Assembly: GCA_036267635.1 (NCBI GenBank)
Contig: DATAVR010000032.1
Coordinates: 1-64,000, forward strand
Direction of reading: 5' to 3'
Length of the DNA stretch: 64,000 nucleotides
DNA from: JADGRB01 sp036267635
GTDB lineage: Bacteria > Myxococcota_A > Polyangia > Fen-1088
Made by a program: the position numbers and the translations under genes. Below, piece after piece: positions 50,013 through 57,822 of the stretch (position 1 is its first letter; each line of letters starts with the position of its first letter). The notes under the pieces are model-generated. The model was not told the DNA's origin, did not search any database, and was given only the letters and a program-made list of their open reading frames with translations.

Positions 50013-52115
50013 TCAGTGGACGAACTTCGAGAGCAGGCGGATGTACTTGGCCTGGTAGCCGTCGTCGGGCTCGGTGACCGACCAGGAGTCGAGCGGCCAG
50101 CCGTCGTTGAAGTCGAGGTACGACTTCTGATCCGGTTGCCCGGTGGGGGGCGAGGGCTGAGCGGCGCCGCACGAGTAACCGCTGCAGCCGTTCGGGCAGC
50201 AGCTGTCCCAGGTGTAGCTGGGGTTGGCGCCCCCGGTCAGGTAGCCGGGCGGCGGTCCGTACGTCGAGACGCCGGCGGCGTCCCAGTTCGAGCCCTTCGC
50301 GTACCAGGAGTGAAAAAAACGGGTGACCGACTTCTCTGCGCCGAAGCTCGCCATGTTGGAGAGATAGACGAGCTGCAGCGGGTTCACGCCGTGCAAGTAG
50401 TGGAGGTAGCGCTCGGCCCCTTTGGCGGCCTCGGCGCTGGTCGCGGCGTCGATTCCGAACGTCAGCACGTCGTAGAGCAGGTTCCCCTGGTCGCTCTTGA
50501 TCTGGTTGATCCCCCACCAGTAGCCCGAGAGGTAGGCCAGGTAGGGATCGGGGTTGCCGGTGACAGCGCCCAGGTTGTCGCTGGTCTGCAGCGCGCCGAG
50601 GTAGGCGGTCTTGATCTTCGAGACGACCGAGGCGGTGGCGTTCGGCGCCTGCGTGTACTCGAGCAACGTCTCCTGCTCCTCGCCGTGCGAGCCGTCGGCG
50701 TAGCCCTCGGCGATCACGTTGATGCCTGCATAGTGGGCGTCGAAGAAGTCGCGGTAGCTGGTGGTGCCGGTCGCCTCGAACAGATAGAGCGCGGCCTGCA
50801 GCTGCTTGACCAAGAGCGCGTAGCTGCGGTCGGGATCGGTGGTGGGGACCTCTTGCTCGCCCGCGGCGACGGTGGGGTTCGCGGTCGAGTTGTAGAAGAA
50901 GACCGCCGGGTTCGCCTGCGCCCAGGTCCAGGCCTTCTGCGCCTCGGCGACCAGGGCGGCGGCGTAGCCGGGGTAGGCGGCGCTGGCGCCGGGCGCGGCG
51001 CCGAAGATCACCGCGCCGTAAGCGTAAGCGGCGGCCGCGGTGAGCGAGGCCGAGGTCGAGGCGGGGCCGTAGTCGCAGGGCGCGGTCACCGTCGACGGGG
51101 CGGTGTTGGCCGGGCCCCCGAAGGCCGGCGCTTCGGCCGCCGGCTCGCCGACGACGCTCAGGACCGACCCGTTGCTCTGTTGCATGCGCCCGAGCCAGTC
51201 GAGCTCCCATTTCACCTCGTCGAGCAGATCGGCGACGCCGTTGCCCGACTCGGGGATGTTGGTGGCGTCGGAGAATGCGGCGGGGGTCTCGGCGTAGGCG
51301 TGCATCAGCTCGATGACGTCGCTGGCGCCCCAGTTGGTGTACTTGTTGAAATCGCCCGCGTCCCACCAGCCGCCGTGCAGGTCTTGGTTCAACGTCATGC
51401 CGGCGTCGCTGTAGAGGTAGCACTTGCCGGTGTGGGCGGCGCCGTCGGCCCAGGCGGCGCCGGCGTACTGGGCCGTCTTGGCGAACCCGTCGCGCTGGTA
51501 GAAGAGCATGCGCGTCGCCTGCGTCAGCACGTCGCGGTAGACGCCGTCGGCGATGCTGAAAACATCCGAACGAACGTTCTTCGTCTCGTCGAGGACGAAG
51601 TAGTCGCCGGCCGTCACGACCGTCGAGAAATCGAACCACCAGGCTTTGTCTCCCGACGAGCTGTCGGTCATCCCGCCGTTCCATTGCGCCGGCGCCGCCT
51701 CGAGCAGCTTCGCGCCGCTGTGCGCGTCGATGAGCGCGTACTTCGCTCCCGGCGTGAAGGAGCCGGGCGCGTCGAACCCCTTCTGCGGGTTCCGGATGAC
51801 CGCGATCTTCTCGGCGGAGGTCCGGTAGCCGAACTGATCGACCACGATGTTGGGGCTCGAGGACTGGGTCGCCACAATGGTTCCGCCGTCGGTTCCGCCG
51901 TCGGTTCCAGCGCTGGCGCTGCCGCCGGCCCCGGTGCCGGTCGCGTTCGAACCGCCCGAAGCGCCGCCGCTGCCGGGCGCGCCGCCGCTGCCGGCCGACC
52001 CCGATCCGTTGCCGCACCCGACGGCGAGGGTCGAGGAGAAGAAGGCTGCGTATACGAAGGCTAAGGAAAAGAACGGCGTCCAAGCCGAAACGCGCGCGCG
52101 AGCCATGTCTTTCAC
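50013..52115 (-). CDS. Secreted GH9-family glycoside hydrolase lipoprotein (endoglucanase-like)
   Basis: 700 residues from a GTG (ATG at 52106 possible). Lipobox LAVGC (Cys34), then a Gly/Ser/Thr spacer of about 45 residues, an N-terminal Ig-like CelD-type domain (NIVVDQFGYRTSAEKIAVI) and a GH9 (alpha/alpha)6 barrel. GGWWDAGDFNKY carries the catalytic Asp pair, HGVNPLQLVYLSNM is a family block, and WSVTEPDDGYQAKYI near the C-terminus holds the probable acid Glu. It hydrolyses beta-glucans such as cellulose outside the cell. A CCPNGCSGYSCG insert near the end could form disulphides. It is divergent from a secreted-protein gene, with three direct repeats between them. Confidence 0.9.
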   Translation of the reverse strand: MKDMARARVSAWTPFFSLAFVYAAFFSSTLAVGCGNGSGSAGSGGAPGSGGASGGSNATGTGAGGSASAGTDGGTDGGTIVATQSSSPNIVVDQFGYRTSAEKIAVIRNPQKGFDAPGSFTPGAKYALIDAHSGAKLLEAAPAQWNGGMTDSSSGDKAWWFDFSTVVTAGDYFVLDETKNVRSDVFSIADGVYRDVLTQATRMLFYQRDGFAKTAQYAGAAWADGAAHTGKCYLYSDAGMTLNQDLHGGWWDAGDFNKYTNWGASDVIELMHAYAETPAAFSDATNIPESGNGVADLLDEVKWELDWLGRMQQSNGSVLSVVGEPAAEAPAFGGPANTAPSTVTAPCDYGPASTSASLTAAAAYAYGAVIFGAAPGASAAYPGYAAALVAEAQKAWTWAQANPAVFFYNSTANPTVAAGEQEVPTTDPDRSYALLVKQLQAALYLFEATGTTSYRDFFDAHYAGINVIAEGYADGSHGEEQETLLEYTQAPNATASVVSKIKTAYLGALQTSDNLGAVTGNPDPYLAYLSGYWWGINQIKSDQGNLLYDVLTFGIDAATSAEAAKGAERYLHYLHGVNPLQLVYLSNMASFGAEKSVTRFFHSWYAKGSNWDAAGVSTYGPPPGYLTGGANPSYTWDSCCPNGCSGYSCGAAQPSPPTGQPDQKSYLDFNDGWPLDSWSVTEPDDGYQAKYIRLLSKFVH

Positions 52116-52160
52116 GACGCCATTCTATCACCGCGGGCTTCGGGGATGGCCGTCGCGGCC

Positions 52161-52207
52161 GATCGGTCCTTTCCAGATCGATCGGTCCTTTCTCGATCGG
52201 TCCTTCA
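52161..52207. promoter_or_regulatory. Three direct repeats GATCGGTCCTTTC in the divergent gap
   Basis: Copies start at 52161, 52180 and 52195. The first two match over 13 bases and the third over 11 (GATCGGTCCTT). Spacings are 19 and 15 bp. They lie in the 157-bp gap between the divergent GH9 and secreted-protein genes, where an operator would be expected. They could also be slippage products. Confidence 0.5.
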
Positions 52208-52272
52208 CTGAACCTGGCAGGTGATGGGGCGCTGCTCTTGTGCGGTGGCGATGAGAGGCCACCATCCCTGCC

Positions 52273-52791
52273 ATGTCTCGCAAACGGCCTCTCTCCGCAT
52301 TCTTGGGGTTCTTGGTGATCTCGGTCCTCATGGGGGTGCAGCTCGCCCGCATAGGACGTGCCGCCGATCCCGCCTTGGACAAGAACAAGAAGGTCGAGAT
52401 GCTGTTCGTGCAAACCGCCGAGGGAGCCACCCTCGCCGACGGGAAGCTGACGCTCAAGGGGGTCAGCCCCATGACGGTCTACTTCTCCGACCGGCCCACG
52501 CGCATCGCCGGCCATGTCGCGACCAGCGAGATGATCCCTCTGTGGTCGGAAAGAAAAAACAGCTTCGTCAAGGACCCGCCCAACGCGACGCTGTCGACCT
52601 TCACCGGCGAAGGCAAGGTGGCCAACGTGGTGGTGGAGCTGAAGAACCCTGGCTTGAGCGGCGATCAGATGACCTACGACGTCCGCGTGATCGAGGGGAA
52701 GCTGCCGGACGACGCGGAAGCTGCATCCCTGTTCATCGACGTGGCCGGGGCTGCACGTCGGGCCGCCCGTCGCACGGTGGTCGTTCGCTGA
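52273..52791 (+). CDS. Secreted or membrane-anchored protein of unknown function
   Basis: 172 residues. A signal peptide or anchor (FLGFLVISVLMGVQL) is followed by a compact beta-rich domain with LTLKGVSPMTVYFSDRPTRI, GHVATSEMIPLW and DPPNATLSTFTGEGKVANVV (the last two are adjacent), ending YDVRVIEGKLPDD. I have seen this TVYFSDRPxRxxGH...DPPNATLS pattern in proteins annotated only as hypothetical; they are periplasmic and conserved in many bacteria. No catalytic residues can be assigned. The promoter side faces the GH9 gene. It is followed by bpt after 80 bp on the same strand. Confidence 0.75.
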   Translation: MSRKRPLSAFLGFLVISVLMGVQLARIGRAADPALDKNKKVEMLFVQTAEGATLADGKLTLKGVSPMTVYFSDRPTRIAGHVATSEMIPLWSERKNSFVKDPPNATLSTFTGEGKVANVVVELKNPGLSGDQMTYDVRVIEGKLPDDAEAASLFIDVAGAARRAARRTVVVR

Positions 52792-52870
52792 CGCCCGACG
52801 TGCGCGGGGCACCTCTGCGACGACCTCACGGAGGTTGGGTGGCGGGCCGTTTCGGGTCCATGCTGAGGGG

Positions 52871-53605
52871 GTGTCGGGGCGCTTGCTGGTCACCACGCCG
52901 CCCGAGATCGTCGTTCGCGACGAGGAGGATCCCTGCGTCTATCTGCCCGGGCGGCGGGCGCGGCAGCCACTGCGCCAGCCGATCCGCCGGCTGACCGCCG
53001 CCGAGTTCGACACGCGGCTCGCGGCCGGCGATCGGCGCGCCGGCTCGCTGCTCTACAACCAGGCCTGCCCCAGCTGCGCGGCGTGCCAGGCGCTCCGCGT
53101 CGACCTGCGCGCGTTCGAGCCGTCGCGCTCCCAGCGACGCGCGCAGGCCAAGGGGGACGCTGCCGTCACGGTGCAGCTCGGCCCGATCGTCGTCGACGAC
53201 CTGCGCCTCGCCCTCTATCGGGCGCACGAGCAGGGCCGTGGGCTCGACCACCGCGAAAGGCCGCCAATCGACGCGCTCGAGTACGAGAGCTTCTTCGCCG
53301 AGAGCTGCGTCGAGGGATTCGAGGTGCGGTACCTCGTGGGGGGACAGCTTTGCGCCGTGGCGATCACCGATCGCGGCGCGCGCTCCCTCTCGGCGGTCTA
53401 TACCTTCTGGGATCCGGCCCAGGCGGCGCTCTCGCTGGGGACCTATTCGATCCTCACCCAGATCGCGCTCGCCCGCCGTTGGGATCTCGACTGGCTCTAT
53501 CTCGGCCTCGCCATCCGGGAGAACCGCTCGATGGCCTACAAGCTGGCCTTCATGCCGCACGAACGCCGGGTGAGCGGCGTCTGGCAGCGATTTTCTCGCG
53601 GGTGA
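52871..53605 (+). CDS. bpt: Aspartate/glutamate leucyltransferase (Bpt-type aminoacyl-tRNA-protein transferase)
   Basis: 244 residues from GTG 52871; a TTG at 52835 is possible but sits directly on GGAGG, and both spacings are poor. Domain blocks match the Ate/Bpt family: CVYLPGRRARQPL, SLLYNQACPSCAACQALRVD (four-Cys cluster CxxCxxC and partner), RSQRRAQAKGD, GYESFF-like YESFF, and AVYTFWDPAQAALSLGTYSI with YLGLAIREN. It adds Leu (or Arg) from tRNA to proteins with acidic N-termini, marking them for ClpS/ClpAP degradation. It is probably independent of its neighbours, and convergent with the ferritin-like gene. Confidence 0.9.
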   Translation: MSGRLLVTTPPEIVVRDEEDPCVYLPGRRARQPLRQPIRRLTAAEFDTRLAAGDRRAGSLLYNQACPSCAACQALRVDLRAFEPSRSQRRAQAKGDAAVTVQLGPIVVDDLRLALYRAHEQGRGLDHRERPPIDALEYESFFAESCVEGFEVRYLVGGQLCAVAITDRGARSLSAVYTFWDPAQAALSLGTYSILTQIALARRWDLDWLYLGLAIRENRSMAYKLAFMPHERRVSGVWQRFSRG

Positions 53606-53629
53606 TTGCCAGGCTCGCGCGCCGCCGGA

Positions 53630-54196
53630 TCAGTGATCCAACATCGGTGTGCCCTCGTGGGAGACGAGGAGGTCATGCATGTCGTTCGCGTGGTCCTCCT
53701 CCTGCGCGAGGATCTTCTCCAGCAGGCTGCGCGTCGTCGGATCCTTGTCGGTGAAGTAACGGATCAGGTCGCGATACGTCTCGATGGCGATGCGTTCGGC
53801 GACCAGGTTCTCCCGGACCATATCCACGAGATTCGAGCCTTCCACGAACTCCGTGGCGGAGCGCGCCGAGACGCCGGCGGGGTTCATTTCGGGCTTGCCC
53901 CCGAGCTGGTTGATACGCTCGGCGAGCCAGAGCAGATGTTGCTCTTCGTCGGCCGCGTGCTCCTCGAACTCCTTCTTGACCGAATCGCTGGCCAGTCCCG
54001 CCGCGACGACCGCGTGAAAGCGGTAGCGCAGGACGCAGACGATCTCGGTCGCCACCGCGTCGTTCAGGAGGGAGATGGCCTTCTCCACGTCGCCGCCATA
54101 GTTCGGGGTGAGGGCGCCTTGATCCAGGTGCTGTCGAGCCCGCTTGCGGATCGCCGCGATGTCCGAGGTGAATGAGCCGGGTGTGGTCATGCCCAT
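53630..54196 (-). CDS. Ferritin-like di-iron protein (bacterioferritin-type)
   Basis: 188 residues from the ATG at 54196 (ATG 54190 also possible). A short helical N-terminus is followed by a four-helix bundle with the ferroxidase pattern: LNDAVATEIVCVLRYRFH (first Glu), FEEHAADEEQHLLWLAERIN (ExxH), NLVAERIAIETYRDLIRYF (Glu) and LEKILAQEEDHANDMHDLL (ExxH). It stores or detoxifies iron in the cytoplasm and protects against peroxide. The frame is open for another 114 codons upstream, but that part does not look like this family and runs into unexplained intergenic sequence. Convergent with bpt, with 24 bp between stops. Confidence 0.85.
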   Translation of the reverse strand: MGMTTPGSFTSDIAAIRKRARQHLDQGALTPNYGGDVEKAISLLNDAVATEIVCVLRYRFHAVVAAGLASDSVKKEFEEHAADEEQHLLWLAERINQLGGKPEMNPAGVSARSATEFVEGSNLVDMVRENLVAERIAIETYRDLIRYFTDKDPTTRSLLEKILAQEEDHANDMHDLLVSHEGTPMLDH

Positions 54197-54553
54197 GAAT
54201 GTTGGGCCGCACGCCTCGCTGTCAACCCACGGCGCCGCAAGAAGGAGGCGGGACGCGTACGTGGTTGCCGACCACCTGCCCGCGAGGACCCATCCTGACA
54301 GCGGGCCCGAGCGCTTCGCGTCCTGTTCCAGAATCGTCGCTACGGCGTCGATCTCGCCAATCGCGCGCGCACGGTCGCTGCAGACCCCGCGGAGCGCGTG
54401 CGCGGTGAATTTCGGCACTTCGTGATCCGTCGACGGGTAGTGGAGTTCGTATTTCCCTTTCCGTTCTGGGCTTGATCCGTTTTGGTGGACACTCGACGAC
54501 AACAGTCGAGGCCTGGTTGGGCCAAGGCCCAGGGTCAATGTTGCCTGTTTCCG

Positions 54554-54643
54554 CGGAGAACCACCCGCCCTGAGTCGAAAAGGCAGCGTCGCGGCATATC
54601 AATGTCTGAACGATGATCCAGATCGGCCTGAATACCCAAACGA
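54554..54643 (+). repeat. Left copy of an imperfect 90-bp direct repeat flanking leuA
   Basis: Aligns to 56546-56636 in the same orientation. By hand I count about 71 identities in 91 aligned positions with one gap. The core GGCAGCGTCxCGGCAT and CxAACGATGAxCCAG is strongest. It lies 191 bp before the leuA start. Confidence 0.75.
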
Positions 54644-54804
54644 CCCGGATCGGGCGCGTTCCCAGGTCTATTGAGTCTCGGCGAGCGTCACCCAGAGGAC
54701 CGGCTCATCGGCGGCATCATCCCAGTCGCGAAGTCGCGAGCGCAGGCGACCCGGGTAGTTGATTAATAAATCTTATCCGAACTAGAAGAACTATCAATTG
54801 GCAT

Positions 54805-54825
54805 AGTGGCAGACGTGTCGCCACT
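54805..54825 (+). promoter_or_regulatory. Hairpin just upstream of leuA
   Basis: AGTGGC (54805-54810) pairs with GCCACT (54820-54825) around a 9-base loop; a pyrimidine-rich CTTCTC follows. The hairpin ends 9 bp before the first ATG. It could influence ribosome access or be an attenuator-like terminator. No leader peptide with clustered Leu codons was recognised. Confidence 0.35.
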
Positions 54826-54834
54826 CTTCTCGGG

Positions 54835-56532
54835 ATGATGCTCAAGATGCCTGGGCGGAAATACATGGCGGCTGCGCCCGTTGCGCTGGCGGATCGTTGC
54901 TGGCCGAATCGGGTCATCACGCAACCGCCGCTCTGGTGCAGCACTGATCTACGCGACGGGAACCAGGCGCTCATCGAGCCGATGGACCAGCCGCGCAAAC
55001 TGCGCATGTTCGAGACGCTGATCCGCATCGGGTTCAAGGAGATCGAAATCGGGTTCCCGGCCGCCTCGCAGGTCGAGTTCGATTTCGTGCGCCAGTTGAT
55101 CGACGAGGACCGGATCCCCGCCGACGTGATCGTCCAGGTGCTGACGCAGGCCCGCCCAGAGCAGATCGAGCGAGCGTTCGCTTCGCTGCGCGGTGCCCGG
55201 CAGGCCGTCGTCCACGTCTACAACGCCACAGCGCCCGTGTTCCGCCGCGTGGTCTTCCAGAAGGACCGGGGCGGCGTCCTGGAGATCGCGACGCGGGCGA
55301 CCGCTCAGATCCGCGACCTTGCCGCGGCCGACGCTGGCACCGACTGGGGCTTCGAGTATTCGCCCGAGACGTTTAGCGCAACCGAGTTGGAGTTCTCCAA
55401 AGAGATCTGCGACGCCGTCGTCGAGATCTGGGGGGCGACCCCGCAGCGCAAGGCGATCGTCAACCTGCCCGCCACCGTCGAGCGTTCGACGGCCAACGTC
55501 TACGCCGATCAGATCGAGTGGATGCACCGCAACTTGGCGCGGCGCGACTCCATCGTGTTGAGCGTGCACCCGCACAACGATCGAGGCACCGCCGTGGCGG
55601 CCGCCGAGCTGGCGGTCATGGCCGGCGCCGACCGCGTCGAGGGCTGCCTGTTCGGCAGCGGTGAGCGGACGGGCAACGTCGATCTGGTCACGCTGGCGCT
55701 GAACCTGTACTCGCAGGGGGTCGATTCAGGGCTGGACTTCTCCGACATCGACGGCGTGCGATCCGTCGCCGAGCACTGCACGCAGTTGCCGGTGCACCCG
55801 CGGCACCCGTACGCCGGCGACCTGGTCTACACGTCATTTTCGGGATCGCATCAGGACGCGATCAAGAAGGGATTCGCGGCGCGGGCGGCCAATTCTGACG
55901 ACGCTCTCTGGGATATGCCATACCTGCCGCTCGATCCCGCGGATGTCGGCCGCGGCTACGACGCCGTCGTCCGGGTTAACGGGCAGTCGGGCAAGGGGGG
56001 CATCGCGTTCCTGCTGGGCGCAGGGTACGGACTGGAGCTGCCGCGCCGCCTGCAGATCGAATTTGCGCGCGTCGTCCAGGAGCGGGCCGATACCGCCGGT
56101 GGCGAGTTGAGCGCGCGCGACCTGTTTGCGCTGTTCGAGGGCGCCTACCGGCGTGACCAGCCGCTCCGGCTGAAGACATATGGGGTGACGCGTGCCGAAC
56201 CGTCGCAGGGGGTCATCCTGAACGTCCACCTGGCAGCCGGCGGGGTGCCGCACGCGCTGCGGGCCGCGGGTGCCGACGTCCTGTCGGCGCTGTTCGCCGC
56301 GATGGCCGTCGACGCCCAGGTGGTCACGGCCGGCGTCCAGCCGGTGCGCGGCCTCGGCCAGACGCACGCCGCGATCGTGGAGGTGCGTTTTGCCAGCGCC
56401 CCCGCCTTGTTCGCTTTGGGCCTAGCCGACGGTGACGACGAGGCCCTGCTCGCGGCCGGCATTAGCGTCCTGAACCGCGCGGGCCTAGTCCTGAACGCCG
56501 TAGCGCCGCTGGCGCGGGCCGCGAGCGGGTAG
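54835..56532 (+). CDS. leuA: 2-isopropylmalate synthase (LeuA type 2)
   Basis: 565 residues. Barrel start LWCSTDLRDGNQALIEPM (the R-D metal/catalytic pair at residues 40-41), FKEIEIGFPAASQVEFDF, the HPHNDRGTA zinc motif and GCLFGSGERTGNVDLVTLAL. The long N-terminus and the C-terminal LeuA allosteric domain (about 435-555) fit the actinobacterial-like type 2 LeuA. It condenses acetyl-CoA with 2-oxoisovalerate, the first step of leucine synthesis. Several Met codons lie at the start (MMLKMPGRKYM); the first is used here, but the ribosome site is weak. No other leu gene is adjacent. Imperfect direct repeats on both sides suggest that this gene arrived as a unit. Confidence 0.93.
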   Translation: MMLKMPGRKYMAAAPVALADRCWPNRVITQPPLWCSTDLRDGNQALIEPMDQPRKLRMFETLIRIGFKEIEIGFPAASQVEFDFVRQLIDEDRIPADVIVQVLTQARPEQIERAFASLRGARQAVVHVYNATAPVFRRVVFQKDRGGVLEIATRATAQIRDLAAADAGTDWGFEYSPETFSATELEFSKEICDAVVEIWGATPQRKAIVNLPATVERSTANVYADQIEWMHRNLARRDSIVLSVHPHNDRGTAVAAAELAVMAGADRVEGCLFGSGERTGNVDLVTLALNLYSQGVDSGLDFSDIDGVRSVAEHCTQLPVHPRHPYAGDLVYTSFSGSHQDAIKKGFAARAANSDDALWDMPYLPLDPADVGRGYDAVVRVNGQSGKGGIAFLLGAGYGLELPRRLQIEFARVVQERADTAGGELSARDLFALFEGAYRRDQPLRLKTYGVTRAEPSQGVILNVHLAAGGVPHALRAAGADVLSALFAAMAVDAQVVTAGVQPVRGLGQTHAAIVEVRFASAPALFALGLADGDDEALLAAGISVLNRAGLVLNAVAPLARAASG

Positions 56533-56545
56533 CCGCCGACCTCTT

Positions 56546-56636
56546 CGGAGAACCGTCCGAGTTGAGGCGAAAAAGGCAGCGTCACGGCATGGCGATGTCT
56601 CAACGATGAACCAGTTCAGCCTTGATGCCGAAATGA
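56546..56636 (+). repeat. Right copy of the 90-bp direct repeat flanking leuA
   Basis: Begins 13 bp after the leuA stop and aligns to 54554-54643 in direct orientation, with about 78% identity by manual alignment and one single-base gap. No terminal inverted repeat or target-site duplication was identified. Confidence 0.75.
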
Positions 56637-56707
56637 GCGTAGTGCCGGCAGTAGGCTTGTCGCAGACGTTCGCGCCTAGCACTGTCTTATTTCGATGTAC
56701 GCGGGAG

Positions 56708-56734
56708 CGCGGCCGGAGAACGACTCCGGCCGCG
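56708..56734. terminator. Bidirectional hairpin terminator between leuA and recA
   Basis: A perfect 11-bp stem CGCGGCCGGAG/CTCCGGCCGCG with the loop AACGA. A short T stretch (TTTCGCTT) follows on the plus side. It lies between the convergent stops of leuA (56532) and recA (56753), so it can serve both. Confidence 0.75.
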
Positions 56735-56752
56735 TTTCGCTTCGGGAGCCGG

Positions 56753-57802
56753 TCAGGCCGCCTGGGCCATGGGAGCGGGCGGCGTCACCGGCGCGCCCAG
56801 GGCGGCGTTCTCCGCTTTGCGCGCCTCCAGCAAGAGGCGGCGTACTTCCTCGGCGATCTCCGGGTGCTCGGCCACGTAGGCGCTGGCCTTGTCGCGACCC
56901 TGTCCGATCTTTTCGCCGCGGAACGAATAGAACGCGCCCGCCTTCTCGAACAGCCCGGCGGCCGACGCCAGATCGACGACCTCACCGGGCGCGTTGACGC
57001 CGATGCCGTAGAGGATGTCGAACTCGGCCTCTCGAAAGGGGGGCGCCACCTTGTTCTTCACCACCTTGACCCGCGCGTGGTTGCCGACCAGCTGGTCGCC
57101 GTTCTTGACCACGCCGATCTTGCGGATGTCGAGCCGCACCGAGGCGTAGAACTTCAGCGCGTTGCCGCCGGTGGTCGTCTCCGGGTTGCCGTAGACCACG
57201 CCGATCTTCTGGCGGAGCTGGTTGATGAAGATGACCGCGGTGTTGTTCTTGGCCGTGGCGGCGGTCAGCTTGCGCAGCGCCTGACTCATGAGCCGCGCCT
57301 GGAGGCCCATGTGGGCGTCGCCCATCTCCCCCTCGATCTCCGCCTTGGGGACCAGCGCCGCGACCGAGTCGATCACGATCAGATCGACGGCGCCGGTGGC
57401 GACCAGCTTGTCGGCGATCTCCAGCGCCTGCTCGCCGTGGTCGGGCTGCGACACCAGCAGCTCCTCGGTGCGGACGCCGAGCTTGCGGGCATAACCGACG
57501 TCGAGCGCGTGCTCGGCGTCGATGAAGGCGCAGACCCCGCCGGCGCGCTGAGCCTGGGCGATCGCCTGCAGCGTCAGCGTGGTCTTCCCCGACGACTCGG
57601 GGCCATAGATCTCGATCACCCGGCCGCGCGGCAGGCCGCCCACGCCGAGGGCGACGTCGAGGCCGACGGAGCCGGTGGGGATGACCTCGATCGGCGCGAT
57701 GTCACCGCCGTCGAGCGCCATGATCGCTCCTTTGCCGAACTGCTTTTCGATGGCGGCGATCGCGCCGGCCACCGCCTTCATTTTTTCCTTGATGCTGGAC
57801 AT
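56753..57802 (-). CDS. recA: Recombinase A
   Basis: 349 residues, the normal length. Walker A GPESSGKT (67-74), VIDSVAALVPKAEIEGEMGD, FINQLRQKIGVVYGNPETTT and GGNALKFYASVRLDIRKIG are canonical RecA blocks (the last two are adjacent). It forms ATP-dependent filaments on single-stranded DNA for recombination, repair and SOS signalling. The C-terminus is a Pro/Ala tail with few of the acidic residues usual in RecA. AAAGGAGAG lies 8 bp before the ATG. The comM stop is 20 bp upstream, so they are co-transcribed. No LexA-type operator was recognised. Confidence 0.98.
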   Translation of the reverse strand: MSSIKEKMKAVAGAIAAIEKQFGKGAIMALDGGDIAPIEVIPTGSVGLDVALGVGGLPRGRVIEIYGPESSGKTTLTLQAIAQAQRAGGVCAFIDAEHALDVGYARKLGVRTEELLVSQPDHGEQALEIADKLVATGAVDLIVIDSVAALVPKAEIEGEMGDAHMGLQARLMSQALRKLTAATAKNNTAVIFINQLRQKIGVVYGNPETTTGGNALKFYASVRLDIRKIGVVKNGDQLVGNHARVKVVKNKVAPPFREAEFDILYGIGVNAPGEVVDLASAAGLFEKAGAFYSFRGEKIGQGRDKASAYVAEHPEIAEEVRRLLLEARKAENAALGAPVTPPAPMAQAA

Positions 57803-57822
57803 GGGTCTCTCCTTTGGTCAGG

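Larger units (their letters stand above)
54197..54834. other. Intergenic region with repeat and possible insertion-sequence end
   Basis: 638 bp between the ferritin-like gene and leuA without a credible gene. It is less GC-rich than its surroundings, especially at 54757-54800, where TTGATTAATAAATCTTATCC occurs just before leuA. On the minus strand near 54480-54497 the bases TGTCCACCAAAACGGATC resemble the end of an IS3-type element, but no transposase remains. It holds the left copy of a 90-bp repeat (54554-54643) and a hairpin before leuA. Confidence 0.55.

Noticed and set aside
49936..52896. 1053-codon frame antisense or offset to GH9
   Set aside because: Only its last 66 codons (49735-49935) form a credible protein; the rest is a shadow of the GH9 gene.
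54199..54538. N-terminal extension of the ferritin-like protein
   Set aside because: Its sequence does not match the ferritin family, contains no ribosome site, and crosses a region with repeats; the ATG at 54196 gives normal length.
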